Assembly: GCF_001039355.2 (NCBI RefSeq)
Contig: NW_019775430.1
Span: 1-64,000, forward strand
Direction of reading: 5' to 3'
Length of the DNA: 64,000 nucleotides
DNA from: Lingula anatina
Lineage: Eukaryota > Brachiopoda > Lingulata > Lingulida > Lingulidae
The notes under the pieces were generated by a model that had not been told where the DNA came from, did no database searches, and saw nothing but the letters and a program-made list of their open reading frames with translations. Shown here one piece after another: positions 39,597-50,718 of this stretch; positions within the stretch are counted from its first letter, which is position 1; each line of letters opens with the position of its first letter. The translations under genes and the position numbers were made by a program.

Positions 39597-42500
39597 GAAA
39601 TATGGTGGCCGTACACTTAGACGGTTCCTATGTATAAGTAATTCTGTTTTTAGCAAATAATCCTTCGGTTGTTAACTACAGGAGGTGGCTTATTTGATTG
39701 AGATGTGCAATCAAGTGTCTATTTCCTGATCTAGACTTCCATCATTTTTAAGAAGCACGGTCTATGTTTTCCATCTTCCGGGGTCACAGGGAGAAGTTTT
39801 TCCACTAGATGTTCATAGATATTTTTCTTGATATAATTCACTCACCGTGACAAGCCAATGCGCTGCGTTTTTCACGTGGGTTATCTAAGCATAAAAGAAT
39901 TCCACTTCTTGAGCCATTAGAAAGAAAGAAAAGAAAGAAAGAAAGATAACAGAAAAACAAAAAGAAAATGTTTTACACATGTATTTACAGGCCTCTGACA
40001 ATTCTGGGTAGGCCTATTCTTCAAAAAGTGCTTTTTTTCTAGATCGTAAATTTTCCCCATATTTTGCTGATGTAATTGGATCATACTGTACGCAGACTAT
40101 AAAGCTTTAAACAAAATGGAAATTTAAACTATGAAATCCGGATGTCCTACCTAAAATTTATGTTACATCCAAAGGATTCTGATACAGCAAATTCCTTGCC
40201 GCTATTCTTTCCGTTTTTGCAATTTACCCCGAGTTTCAGCGGTCTCTAGAAACCGAGTTCTCTTCTGTCAGTTGCATGTTGTCTGATCACAGGATTTGTG
40301 TATATAAATAGTTATTAATCTCATTAGCTGCACCCTGTGGTTCCAGTGCTACGTCCTCTGTGCCACGTTGAGCATACATATGCCGTCATGGGCGGAGACA
40401 ACCGTGTTTCCAGACATGTTGTAATAGCCTTACCATCTCATGGCGTTACATGTCTACTATCTCTGTTGATAGTATCAAGCTCAGTTTCACACTATCGAAG
40501 CACAGGGTACCCGCAATCTACAATGGTGCCAATTTCAGGGATGGATTGTGATAGAGACGCTTACGGATACGCTACATGAATATCCGGTCACATCTAAAGC
40601 ATTCATTCTTCACTCACCTGTCGCAACGGCAACAAATGGTACCCTCCCCCCTTATCTTCAAGTTAATTCTTTTAGCAGAAAAAGTTAGTGCTTTGATGTT
40701 TGTTTTAGCAAAGTGCCCAAACACACAAAGTCAAAATTGGGTAAATTAATTTCAAGCCTGACATCTGTGATAACAGTGTATACAGTACATTAAAATACAG
40801 ACAAAAAGACTGGTACATTATCAAATGTATTATTTCAAATCAAAATAATTTTACAATCATTAACATAAAAATAGAAAACTATTTATATAAAATAACTAAT
40901 TATAAATAACTCTGTGATGAAAATTAGACTCTTCCCTTAAAATCTTCCCTCGGCAGAGTCGGCAGTGCTCAGCTTAAAGCAAAAGTAATTAATTAGAACT
41001 TGCACACAGTATCTTTTTCATGAAAACCACTTTCACCAATAAGATTGCTTCTCAAAAATATCAAACACTTTCCTTCTTTTCCTTTCCTTCATGGAAAGAT
41101 ACTAGTAGGCTTATGCATGACTGACTAAATATTTAAAGCTTTTGTACCTACAGAAAATATTTCAAAGTAACTTTAAGATTATTTAAATCATATTAAGCTT
41201 GCTGTAGATTTAATTTCAGGGCTGATTTATATTAGGGACAGTTAGTCAAAATAGTAAAAAAAATATGCAAAAAAGCATGACACTTAATTTTGGTAAGTGT
41301 CTACAAAATAACTTACTTTATTTTCAAAATTTGCAATTTATCAAAAAAAAAAAAAAAAAACTGTTTGCTCTACCAAATACCCTCTTGAGCTGTTTACCCC
41401 TCATCTTGCATAGTTGTAAATAAGGCAATACCCCAATAAATACAAAAATTTTCAATTCTTAATAAATATAATGCTTTCTGTGACAAAACTAAAACTCCTC
41501 TAGTTGTATGAATTTCCACTTCAGACGCTGTTACTGCCATTAAACTCAAACTTAAGAATTCACCAGAATGTAGTAAATTCAAACTGGGATTGTGTCAAAA
41601 CCCTGTAATGATAAAGCAGCACCTCGGCTTGAATTGCGTTCCACGTCACATGGAATATTTCGAAAATATCCCAATCTTTGTTTGACCGAGCACGACACGT
41701 GACTAGATAGTGCTCTGGCTGCCAGCTGGTATATGACTAGCTTAACTACTAAACTATGGGCAATGTACAGGCATTAACCATATTTGAAACAAAAATAGTT
41801 ATATTATAACAGTGAATCGATTGTCTGGTTTGCAAATAAAATGCTCAGTGCAAATCTCTCATCAGGTTTCCAAATTTTAAGCTGGGTCATACTGTACAAA
41901 ATAACAATAATATTTCATGTCATACACATTTGGTAAAGATGTTGGTAGATTGTCAAGAAAATTGCTGTTATGTACAATGTTTTCTATGCACTGTGAAACA
42001 ATGCTGTACATAAAAAAAAGTTATTTTGCACTCATGGGCAACCAGGTTATTCAGGCTGAAAGAATTCTATCCAGTCAAACAATGTTTAACAGTTATTTGA
42101 GAATCAAATCAACCTGATTAAACAAGTTTTAATTAAAATCCTTTCATAAAGTAATGCACAACTGTTGCAAACCCACGCCATATATATTCCATGTACATTC
42201 CATTTAGGTGCTCAGAACGTATGCATACATAAATGAATCGAAACCCTGTTAAATATCAGCAGTTTGCCAAGGCACAATCAGGTTGATATAGCACTGACAT
42301 CAGTCATAAAGCCATGTTCAAACTAGAATAAAATTGTGGTTAGCTCTTGTGAAAACACTGCAATGTGCCTTAATTAACGTTCAGAGGAATTTTATCCAGT
42401 CTTTAAAAAAATATTTTTATCCAGTTTTGTCCAAAAGCTGACCTGGATCATCATGTAATAAAAACAACATTACAGAAACTACGTAGGTTTTGTATGTCAA

Positions 42501-42790
42501 TTTGTCATCCTGTCATGTCTGTCACACTGGGTTTTTTCCTCTGACTGCATGGCAGCACCAGAACATTCTCTTATCAATAAGAGGCAAATATTGATTGTCA
42601 TGAAACACAGATAAAAATTTAGGCTGAATTTTCCTTTATGAAGTTCTGTTTTTTATGTCACAGAGCTGTATCTCACTACACCTGTCCTCTTCTCCTCGTC
42701 TTCTTTCAATTTCCTACTGCCCTGTTCCAAAGACTACATGTACATACACAATGGACAGAATAAATAAACAAAATCAGGTACGTCTAGATG

Positions 42791-43583
42791 CTATTTCTTC
42801 TTTTTCTTGCCTTTTTTTCCTTTTTTCTTGGGTGCACCCTCCCAACCAAAACCCCTCATTTCTAGGGCTTCCACGGGCCCATGTGCTATGTAGTACAAGT
42901 TTTTCATGGCAGCTTCGCTCATAATGTCTACATTTTCCTTCACTGCTGACGCAGATTTCTTCCCACTCTTTTTCCCACTCTTCTTCCCACCTTTTTTCCC
43001 ACTCTTGTTTCTGGGTAGTCGTTTGGCACTGACAGGCTAAAACACATAAAGGGAAATTTAATCAATTTTGTGAATTACCAATTGTCACTGGACAACAATG
43101 AAAAAGGACTCAGTTTCCTGCTTATGTCTATAGGATATAGGGAAAATCTTATCTTTAGCAAAGGTCAGATAAAGGTCCTAATATATAAGCTGATATGACC
43201 AATTAGCCAATATGAAGCTGTAAAAATTCTTTCACAGTAAATTTCAAGGTTCTAATGTGCCTTTAGTTGCAGTAATATTGGGTCCACTTTTTAGTAACCT
43301 GTCCTTTTACCCCTTTGAAATTGCTGGCCAAGGGCCTATTATTTATACCGTAATAGTTAAAAGTCTTATACACTTTTACATACTAGTATAAATTACTAAG
43401 GTCATTATATTATACAAGAAAGTATAAGTATATTATGAAATTAAATTTTCAAAATTAACAAATTTTAACATGAAAAATTAATTAAAAAGAAAAAAAACCC
43501 TGACCAATCCAAAATTTTCTCAACATAATGAAGAAAAGTAAATTCACTAGTATATTTTCTGTATAACTTACAGACTGAGGCAT
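42791..43583 (-). CDS. Small lysine-rich protein 1-like gene, copy A
   Basis: A two-exon gene encoding 85 residues. Exon 1 (43572-43583) gives Met-Pro-Gln-Ser and ends at a GTAAGT donor in phase 0. Exon 2 (42791-43036) starts after TTTTAG and runs to a TAG. The protein has Lys/Gly/Ser-rich repeats ([18 protein letters not shown]) at about residues 15-32, a conserved core with [18 protein letters not shown] and [16 protein letters not shown], and a basic end GKKGKKKKK. The core (VDI..AAM.NLYYIAH...RGF.W.GAPK) and basic flanks match vertebrate SMKR1 as I know it. Molecular function is not established; I infer a conserved small basic intracellular protein, without signal peptide or membrane segment. 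It is longer than the vertebrate form (about 65 residues) through an expanded N-terminal Lys-Gly-Ser tract. The protein is identical to that of copy B. Confidence 0.88.
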
Positions 43584-44423
43584 TTTCCTTCCCCAGATGA
43601 CCTCTTAAAACCAGGATAAAGGTTTAGCAAGTCTGCCTACCCTGTGTCATGAAAACTGTGCTACATGTACAGTCTGATTATAAAGTGTTGACTCGTCATG
43701 CAGTTGTAATCAAACTGTCGTTAGGTACAAGATAAATACCAGTAATGCTAACATTGATTCCTATTGGGATCAATTGACCCAGCATTATTACAATTGAACC
43801 ACGGGCATTCTTTGGTCTCTAAAGGAATATTGGGCTAGAAGTTTACAAAATTAAGCAAATGTTTAGAGTAGATTTATAATTCATTTGATCATTGTGAAAC
43901 ATTTGAAATAAATTCCGTTTACAAGGTGCCTCTATTTTGACAAAGTTGTTCTAATGGTAAGGGAAAACTGATGGAGGGGTGGCTTATGGATCACAAAATG
44001 AAAACAAAAAGCTTATGGGGTCAGTCTTTGATGCGAGTGTTTTTTCTTTTCTTTATGCTGAGTTTTATAGAATATCATGAGTCATCCTTTCCCAATGTAT
44101 TGGCATACTAGTGCATGTACAATTAAGGTAATTACTTTATCTTTTTAATGGGGAAAAATTGTGAACTTTATACATATTATATATTTTCTGTCGTAATTTC
44201 TTGAAATAAGAACACTCATATTTTTCAACAATTTTTTTGTTTTTTGAAAGAGAGAGAGAGAGGTTGGAGCAACTGACATGCACTAATATGTTTGTAAAAA
44301 AATTCTTTGTCATTCCTCAAGTTGGATCAACAAAGGGGGTAAAGATTTTCACATTTTTTTTCCCAAAAAGACCCCCCCTTTCTCTGAAAATGCTGACCAG
44401 TCCATCTCTGTACGTAATGTGCT

Positions 44424-44424
44424 N
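44424..44424. other. Ambiguous base at the junction of the two blocks
   Basis: The only n I noticed in the window sits exactly where block A ends and block B begins. It could be an unresolved base or a closed scaffold gap. Confidence 0.95.
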
Positions 44425-44699
44425 CGTTTGCTAGTAGGCTATTTCGGATTCTCCCTGTTAGCGCCGCTTACACAGCGCAGAGAGAATATCTTATGACTTG
44501 CCTCGATGTAACATGGGGTACACGAGACAAAACCCTGTGATAAATATATTGTAAATAAACGACTTCTTGAGACGGTTTAGACTAAGTTAGGTCGACGCAT
44601 CTCTGATGGAAACTGGCTTATTATATGGTCCTGTGAAGAGTCACAGGGGGCGCTATACGCAGGGTAATCTTAGATAATCCTATACCGATTAGAATTTAA

Positions 44700-45023
44700 T
44701 CATACCGAGAAGTTCTGCATTTCTTCAATGATAAGAAATATATTGGGTCTTTTTTCTCTCGGATAGATGAAAATCCATATTTAATGCGTGAAAACAGTGT
44801 CGTCAAATCTTGTTACAAAGGTAGTTTACTTGAGACGCTTGTCTTGAACCTAGATCATTTCCACGAACTTGAACAAAGCGGTGGTGATTTTTATGCATTA
44901 GAAATTGAGTACAAGTTGCTGACAGAAATTGATACTAATTCCAGCATTTCGTGTAGCAGTGCTGAATTATATTCTTTATTTGACTTCCCACCAGTGTTGA
45001 TATGCCCATTAAAAGCATTCTAG
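44700..45023 (+). CDS. Unrecognised open frame in copy B
   Basis: Counterpart of 39273-39596 with the same frame, start (44784) and stop. It differs from the first copy by two silent changes upstream of the ATG and one Tyr-to-Cys change after it. No domain recognised; see copy A for alternatives. Confidence 0.25.
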   Translation, partial: SYREVLHFFNDKKYIGSFFSRIDENPYLMRENSVVKSCYKGSLLETLVLNLDHFHELEQSGGDFYALEIEYKLLTEIDTNSSISCSSAELYSLFDFPPVLICPLKAF

Positions 45024-48000
45024 GAAATATGGTGGCCGTACACTTAGACGGTTCCTATGTATAAGTAATTCTGTTTTTAGCAAATAATCCTTCGGTTGTT
45101 AACTACAGGAGGTGGCTTATTTGATTGAGATGTGCAATCAAGTGTCTATTTCCTGATCTAGACTTCCATCATTTTTTAAGAAGCACGGTCTATGTTTTCC
45201 ATCTTCCGGGGTCACAGGGAGAAGTTTTTCCACTAGATGTTCATAGATATTTTTCTTGATATAATTCACTCACCGCGACAAGCCAATGCGCTGCGTTTTT
45301 CACGTGGGTTAACTAAGCATAAAAGAATTCCACTTCTTGAGCCATTAGAAAGAAAGAAAAGAAAGAAAGAAAGAAAACAGAAAAACAAAAAGAAAATGTT
45401 TTACACATGTATTTACAGGCCTCTGACAATTCTAGCTGGGTAGGCCTATTCTTCAAAAAGTGCTTTTTTTCTAGATCGTAAATTTTCCCCATATTTTGCT
45501 GATGTAATTGGATCATACTGTACGCAGACTATAAAGCTTTAAACAAAATGGAAATTTAAACTATGAAATCCGGATGTCCTACCTAAAATTTATGTTACAT
45601 CCAAAAGATTCTGATACAGCAAATTCCTTGCCGCTATTCTTTCCGTTTTTGCAATTTACCCCGAGTTTCAGCGGTCTCTGGAAACCGATTTCTCTTCTAT
45701 CAGTTGCATGTTGTCTGATCACAGGATTTGTATATATAAATAGTTATTAATCTCATTAGCTGCACCCTGTGGTTCCAGTGCTACGTCCTCTGTGCCACGT
45801 TGAGCATACACTTGCCGTCATGGGCGGAGACAACCGTGTTTCCGGACATGTACTATCTCTGTTGATAGTATCAAGCTCAGTTTCACACTTTCGAAACACA
45901 GGGTACCCGCAATCTACAATGGTGCCAATTTCAGGGATGGATTGTGATAGAGACGCTTACGGATACGCTACATGAATATCCGGTCACATCTAAAGCATTC
46001 ATTCTTCACTCACCTGTCGCAACGGCAACAAATGGTACCCTCCCCCCTTATCTTCAAGTTAATTCTTTTAGCAGAAAAAGTTAGTGCTTTGATGTTTGTT
46101 TTAGCAAAGTGCCCAAACACACAAAGTCAAAATTGGGTAAATTAATTTCAAGCCTGACATCTGTGATAACAGTGTATACAGTACATTAAAATACAGACAA
46201 AAAGACTGGTACATTATCAAATTTATTATTTAAAATCAAAATAATTTTACAATCATTAACATAAAAATAGAAAACTATTTATATAAAATAACTAATTATA
46301 AATAACTCTGTGATGAAAATTAGACTCTTCCCTTAAAAATCTTCCTTCGGCAGAGTCGGCAGTGCTCAGCTTAAAGCAAAAGTAATTAATTAGAACTTGC
46401 ACACAGTATCTTTTTCATGAAAACCACTTTCACCAATAAGATTGCTTCTCAAAAATATCAAACACTTCCCTTCTTTTCCTTTCCTTCATGGAAAGATAGG
46501 CTTATGCATGACTGACTAAATATTTAAAGCTTATGTACCTACAGAAAATATTTCAAAGTAACTTTAAGATTATATAAATCATACTAAGCTTGCTGTAGAT
46601 TTAATTTCAGGGCTAATTTTTATTAGGGACAGTTAGTCAAAATAGTAAAAAAAAATATGCAAAAAAGCATGACACTTAATTTTGGTAAGTGTGTACAAAA
46701 TAATTTACCTAATTTTCAAAATTTGCAATTTATCAAAAAAAAAAAAAAAAAAATGTTTGCTCTACCAAATACCCTCTTGAGCTGTTTACCCCTCATCTTG
46801 CATAGTTGTAAATAAGGCAATACCCCAATAAATACATACATTTTCAATTCTTGATAAATATAATGCTTTCTGTGACAAAACTAAAACTCCTCTAGTTGTA
46901 TGAATTTCCACTTCAGACGCTGTTACTGCCATTAAACTCAAACTTATGAATTTCACCAGTATGTAGTAAATTTAAACTGGGATTGTGTCAAAACCCTGTA
47001 AAGATAAAGCACCACCTCTGCTTGAATTGCGTTCCTCGTCACATGGAATATTTAGAAAATATCCCAATCTTTGTTTGACCGAGCACGGCACGTGACTAGA
47101 TAGTGCTCTGGCTGCCAGCTGGTATACGACTAGCTTAACTACTAAACTATGGGCAATGTACAGGCATTAACCATATTATATTTGAAACAAAAATAGTTAT
47201 ATAACAGTGAATCGATTGTCTGGTTTGCAAATAAAATGCTCAGTGCAAATCTCTCACCAGGTATCCAAATTTTAAGCTGGGTCATACTGTACAAAATAAC
47301 AATAATATTTCATGTCATATACATTTGTTAAAGTTGTTGGTAGATTGTCAAGAAAATTGCTGTTATGTACAATGTTTTCTATGCACTGTGAAACAATGCT
47401 GTACATAAAAAAAAAGTTATTTTGCATTCATGGGCAACCAGGTTATTCAGGCTGATAGAATTCTATCCTGTCAAACAATGTTTAACAGTTATTTGAGAAT
47501 CAAATCAACCTGATTAAACAAGTGTAAATTAAAATCCTTTCATAAAGTAATGCACAACTGTTGCAAACCCACGCCATATATACTCCATGTACATTCCATT
47601 TAGGTGCTCAGTACGTATGCATACATAAATGAATCGAAACCCTGTTAAATATCAGCAGTTTGCCAAGGCACAATCAGGTTGATATAGCACTGACATCAGT
47701 CATACAGCCATGTTCAAACTAGAATAAAATTGTGGTTAGCTCTTGTGAAAACACTGCAATGTGCCTTAATTAACGTTCAGAGGAATTTTATCCAGTCTTT
47801 AAAAATATATTTTTATCCAGTTTTGTCCAAAAGCTGACCTGGATCATCATGTAATAAAAACAACATTACAGAGACTACGTAGGTCTTGTATGTCAATTTG
47901 TCATCCTGTCATGTCTGTCACACTGGGTTTTTTCCTCTGACTGCATGGCAGCACCAGAACATTCTCTTATCAATAAGAGGCAAATATTGATTGTCATGAA

Positions 48001-48188
48001 ACACAGATAAAAATTTAGGCTGAATTTTGCTTTATGAAGTTCTGTTTTTTATGTCACAGAGCTGTATCTCACTACACCTGTCCTCTTCTCCTCGTCTTCT
48101 TTCACTTTCCTACTGCCCTGTTCCAAAGACTACATGTACATACACAATGGACAGAATAAATAAACAAAATCAGGTACATGTCTAGATG

Positions 48189-49168
48189 CTATTTCTTCTT
48201 TTTCTTGCCTTTCTTTCCTTTTTTCTTGGGTGCACCCTCCCAACCAAAACCCCTCATTTCTAGGGCTTCCACGGGCCCATGTGCTATGTAGTACAAGTTT
48301 TTCATGGCAGCTTCGCTCATAATGTCTACATTTTCCTTCACTGCTGACGCAGATTTCTTCCCACTCTTTTTCCCACTCTTCTTCCCACCTTTTTTCCCAC
48401 TCTTGTTTCTGGGTAGTCGTTTGGCACTGACAGGCTAAAACACATAAAGGGAAATTTAATCAATTTTGTGAATTACCAATTGTCACTGGACAACAATGAA
48501 AAAGGACTCAGTTTCCTGCTTATGTCTATAGGATATAGGGAAAATCTTATCTTTAGCAAAGGTCAGATAAAGGTCCTAATATATAAGCTGATTTGACCAA
48601 TGAGCCAATATGAAGCTGTAAAAATTCTTTCACAGTAAATTATCTTTTCAAGGTTCTAATGTGCCTTTAGTTGCAGTAATATTGGGTCCACTTTTTAGTA
48701 ACCTGTCCTTTTACCCCTTTGAAATTGCTGGCCAAAGGCCTATTATTTATACCGTAATAGTTAAAAGTCTAATACACTTAATGCACCACTTGTACATACT
48801 AGTATAAATTACTAAGGTCATTATATTATACAAGAAAGTATAAGTATATTATGAAATTAAGTTTTCAAAATTAACAAATTTCAACATAAAAAATTAATTA
48901 AAAAGAAAAAAAACCCTGACCAATCCAAAATTTTCTCAACATAATGAAGAAAAATAAATTACTAGTATATTTCAGGGGCGTAACCAGGCATACGCACGGA
49001 TGCACTGTGCGTACTTTTTTTGAGCCAACCATGATATTATTCTACATAAATTCAGTGTATTTTTCACGGAATATAATCGTACCTGGGAATTTTCAAAATC
49101 TGTGCGAACAATTTTAAAAGGTCTGGTTACGCCCCTGTATTTTCTGTATAACTTACAGACTGAGGCAT
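48189..49168 (-). CDS. Small lysine-rich protein 1-like gene, copy B
   Basis: Same structure as copy A: exon 1 at 49157-49168 (Met-Pro-Gln-Ser, GTAAGT donor) and exon 2 at 48189-48434 ending in TAG. The only exon difference from copy A that I find is one silent AAA-to-AAG lysine codon change, so both genes encode the same 85-residue protein. The intron is longer here (722 bases against 535) because it carries a 165-bp MITE whose near end lies 13 bases from the six-base splice donor. That could affect splicing or expression of this copy, which is inference. If the two blocks are alleles rather than duplicates, this is the other allele of one gene. Confidence 0.88.
48973..49137. mobile_element. 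MITE of 165 bp in the intron of SMKR1-like copy B
   Basis: Perfect 15-base terminal inverted repeats CAGGGGCGTAACCAG and CTGGTTACGCCCCTG, flanked by direct repeats TATTT at 48968-48972 and 49138-49142. Copy A carries one TATTT and no element at the corresponding place (43553-43557), which demonstrates insertion and a 5-bp target duplication. Too short to encode a transposase. Related by end sequence to 25617-25782 and 57691-57858. Confidence 0.95.
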
Positions 49169-50071
49169 TTTCCTTCCCCAGATGACCTCTTAAAACCAGG
49201 ATAAAGGTTTAGCAAGTCTGCCTACCCTGTGTCATGAAAACTGTGCTACATGTACAGTATGATTATAAAGTGTTGACTCGTCATGCAGTTGTAATCAAAC
49301 TGTCGTTAGGTACAAGATAAATACCAGTAATGCTAACATTGATTCCTATTGAGATCAATTGACCCAGCATTATTACAACTGAACCACGGGCATTCTTTGG
49401 TCTCTAAAGGAATATTGGGCCAGAAGTTTACAAAATTAAGCAAATGTTTAGAGTAGATTTATAATTCATTTGATCATTGTGAAACATTTGAAATAAATTC
49501 TGTTTACAAGGTGCCTCTATTTTGACAAAGATGTTTTAATGGTGAGAGAAAGCTGATGAAGAGTTGGCTTATGGATCACAAAATGAAAACAAAAAGCTTA
49601 TAGGGTCAGTCTTTGATGCGAGTGTTTTTTCTTTTCTTTATGCTGAGTTTTATTGAATATCATGAGTCAACCTTTCCCAATGTATTGGCATACTAGTGCA
49701 TGTACAATTAAGGTAATTACTTTATCTTTTTAATGGGGAAAAATTGTGAACTTTACACATATTACATATATTTTTTGTCGTAATTTCTTGAAATTAGAAC
49801 ACTCATATTAAGTGGTAGCAACAATTTTTTTTTGTTTTTTGAAAGAGAGAGAGAGGTTGGAGCAACTGACATGCACTAATATGTTTGTGAAAAAGTTATT
49901 TGTCATTCCTCAAGCTGGTCAACTAAGAGGGTAAAGAGGTTCACATTTTTTTTTTACAAAAAGACCCCCCCTTTCTCTGAAAATGCTGACCAGTCCATCT
50001 CTGTACGTAATGCGTTAATAATAATCATCACAAACATACAAATGTAAATCTATGCAGACACACACTCTGAT

Positions 50072-50710
50072 CACCCTGAGCTTCAGAGATAACTTGACAC
50101 TAACCTCTTCACTATAGCCTATCTTCATCGTGTCAAGTTACCTCTGACCACATTCAATTGCCCCCGCCGCCCGCCAATCAAATTTAAAGCCCGCACTCAA
50201 TGACTCATTGAACAATCTAGCCAATGAATGCGAACGAGTCAAAGCGCGCTTTGTTCAAATCCGGACCAATCAAAGATAAGGCTGAACCTGTGGGCAGCAC
50301 GCAAAATACATCATCCCTCAGTAGATAATGATGCAGGGCCTCAAACTGCTCTGGTTTCAATTCCGATATACTCATATTTTGCAAAGAATCAAGAGATAAC
50401 TTAACACATTATTTTACGTAGTCACTCGTAGGAGACGCCATGCTTTCTTTGTGTACGGTTATGCACTCGGAACTACTCGGATGTCTCCGCACTTTGTTGT
50501 TAGTATGGAGCTTGCGGAATCAGCCGAGGATTGCCGATTGACGGTCAACCAATCAGCATTTTCACCAAACTTTGGTGAAAATTTTTTAAACTTGGATTCG
50601 CTTGGCTTATATAAACTAGGTCAAACTATTTTCGTCAGAGGTAACTTGACATGATGAAGATAGGCTATTGTGAAGAGGTTAGTGTCAAGTTATCTCTGAA
50701 GCTCAGGGTG
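50072..50710. mobile_element. Non-autonomous DNA element, 639 bp, 8-bp target duplication
   Basis: Long terminal inverted repeats of about 75 bases begin CACCCTGAGCTTCAGAGATA and match with about two or three differences. Perfect direct repeats ACTCTGAT flank the element at 50064-50071 and 50711-50718. An 8-bp duplication is typical of hAT, P and Merlin-type elements; the ends do not let me choose. The interior has no transposase but contains four CCAAT words (50174, 50221, 50266, 50549) and a TATATAAA at 50608. Confidence 0.92.
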
Positions 50711-50718
50711 ACTCTGAT

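Larger units (their letters stand above)
38999..44423. repeat. Tandem block copy A, about 5.4 kb
   Basis: This block is repeated immediately to the right (44425 to about 50015) in the same orientation. The two agree closely over almost the entire length, differing by scattered substitutions, small indels, a 36-bp deletion in B (corresponding to about 40414-40450 of A) and a 165-bp MITE in B. The first 120 bases are clearly more diverged than the interior. The block contains a complete SMKR1-like gene and an unrecognised open frame. Confidence 0.95.
44425..50015. repeat. Tandem block copy B, about 5.6 kb
   Basis: Second copy of the block at 38999-44423. It is longer mainly because of a MITE at 48973-49137. 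Homology with A stops near TACGTAATGCG at about 50013, after which the sequence is unique to the right flank. Confidence 0.95.
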
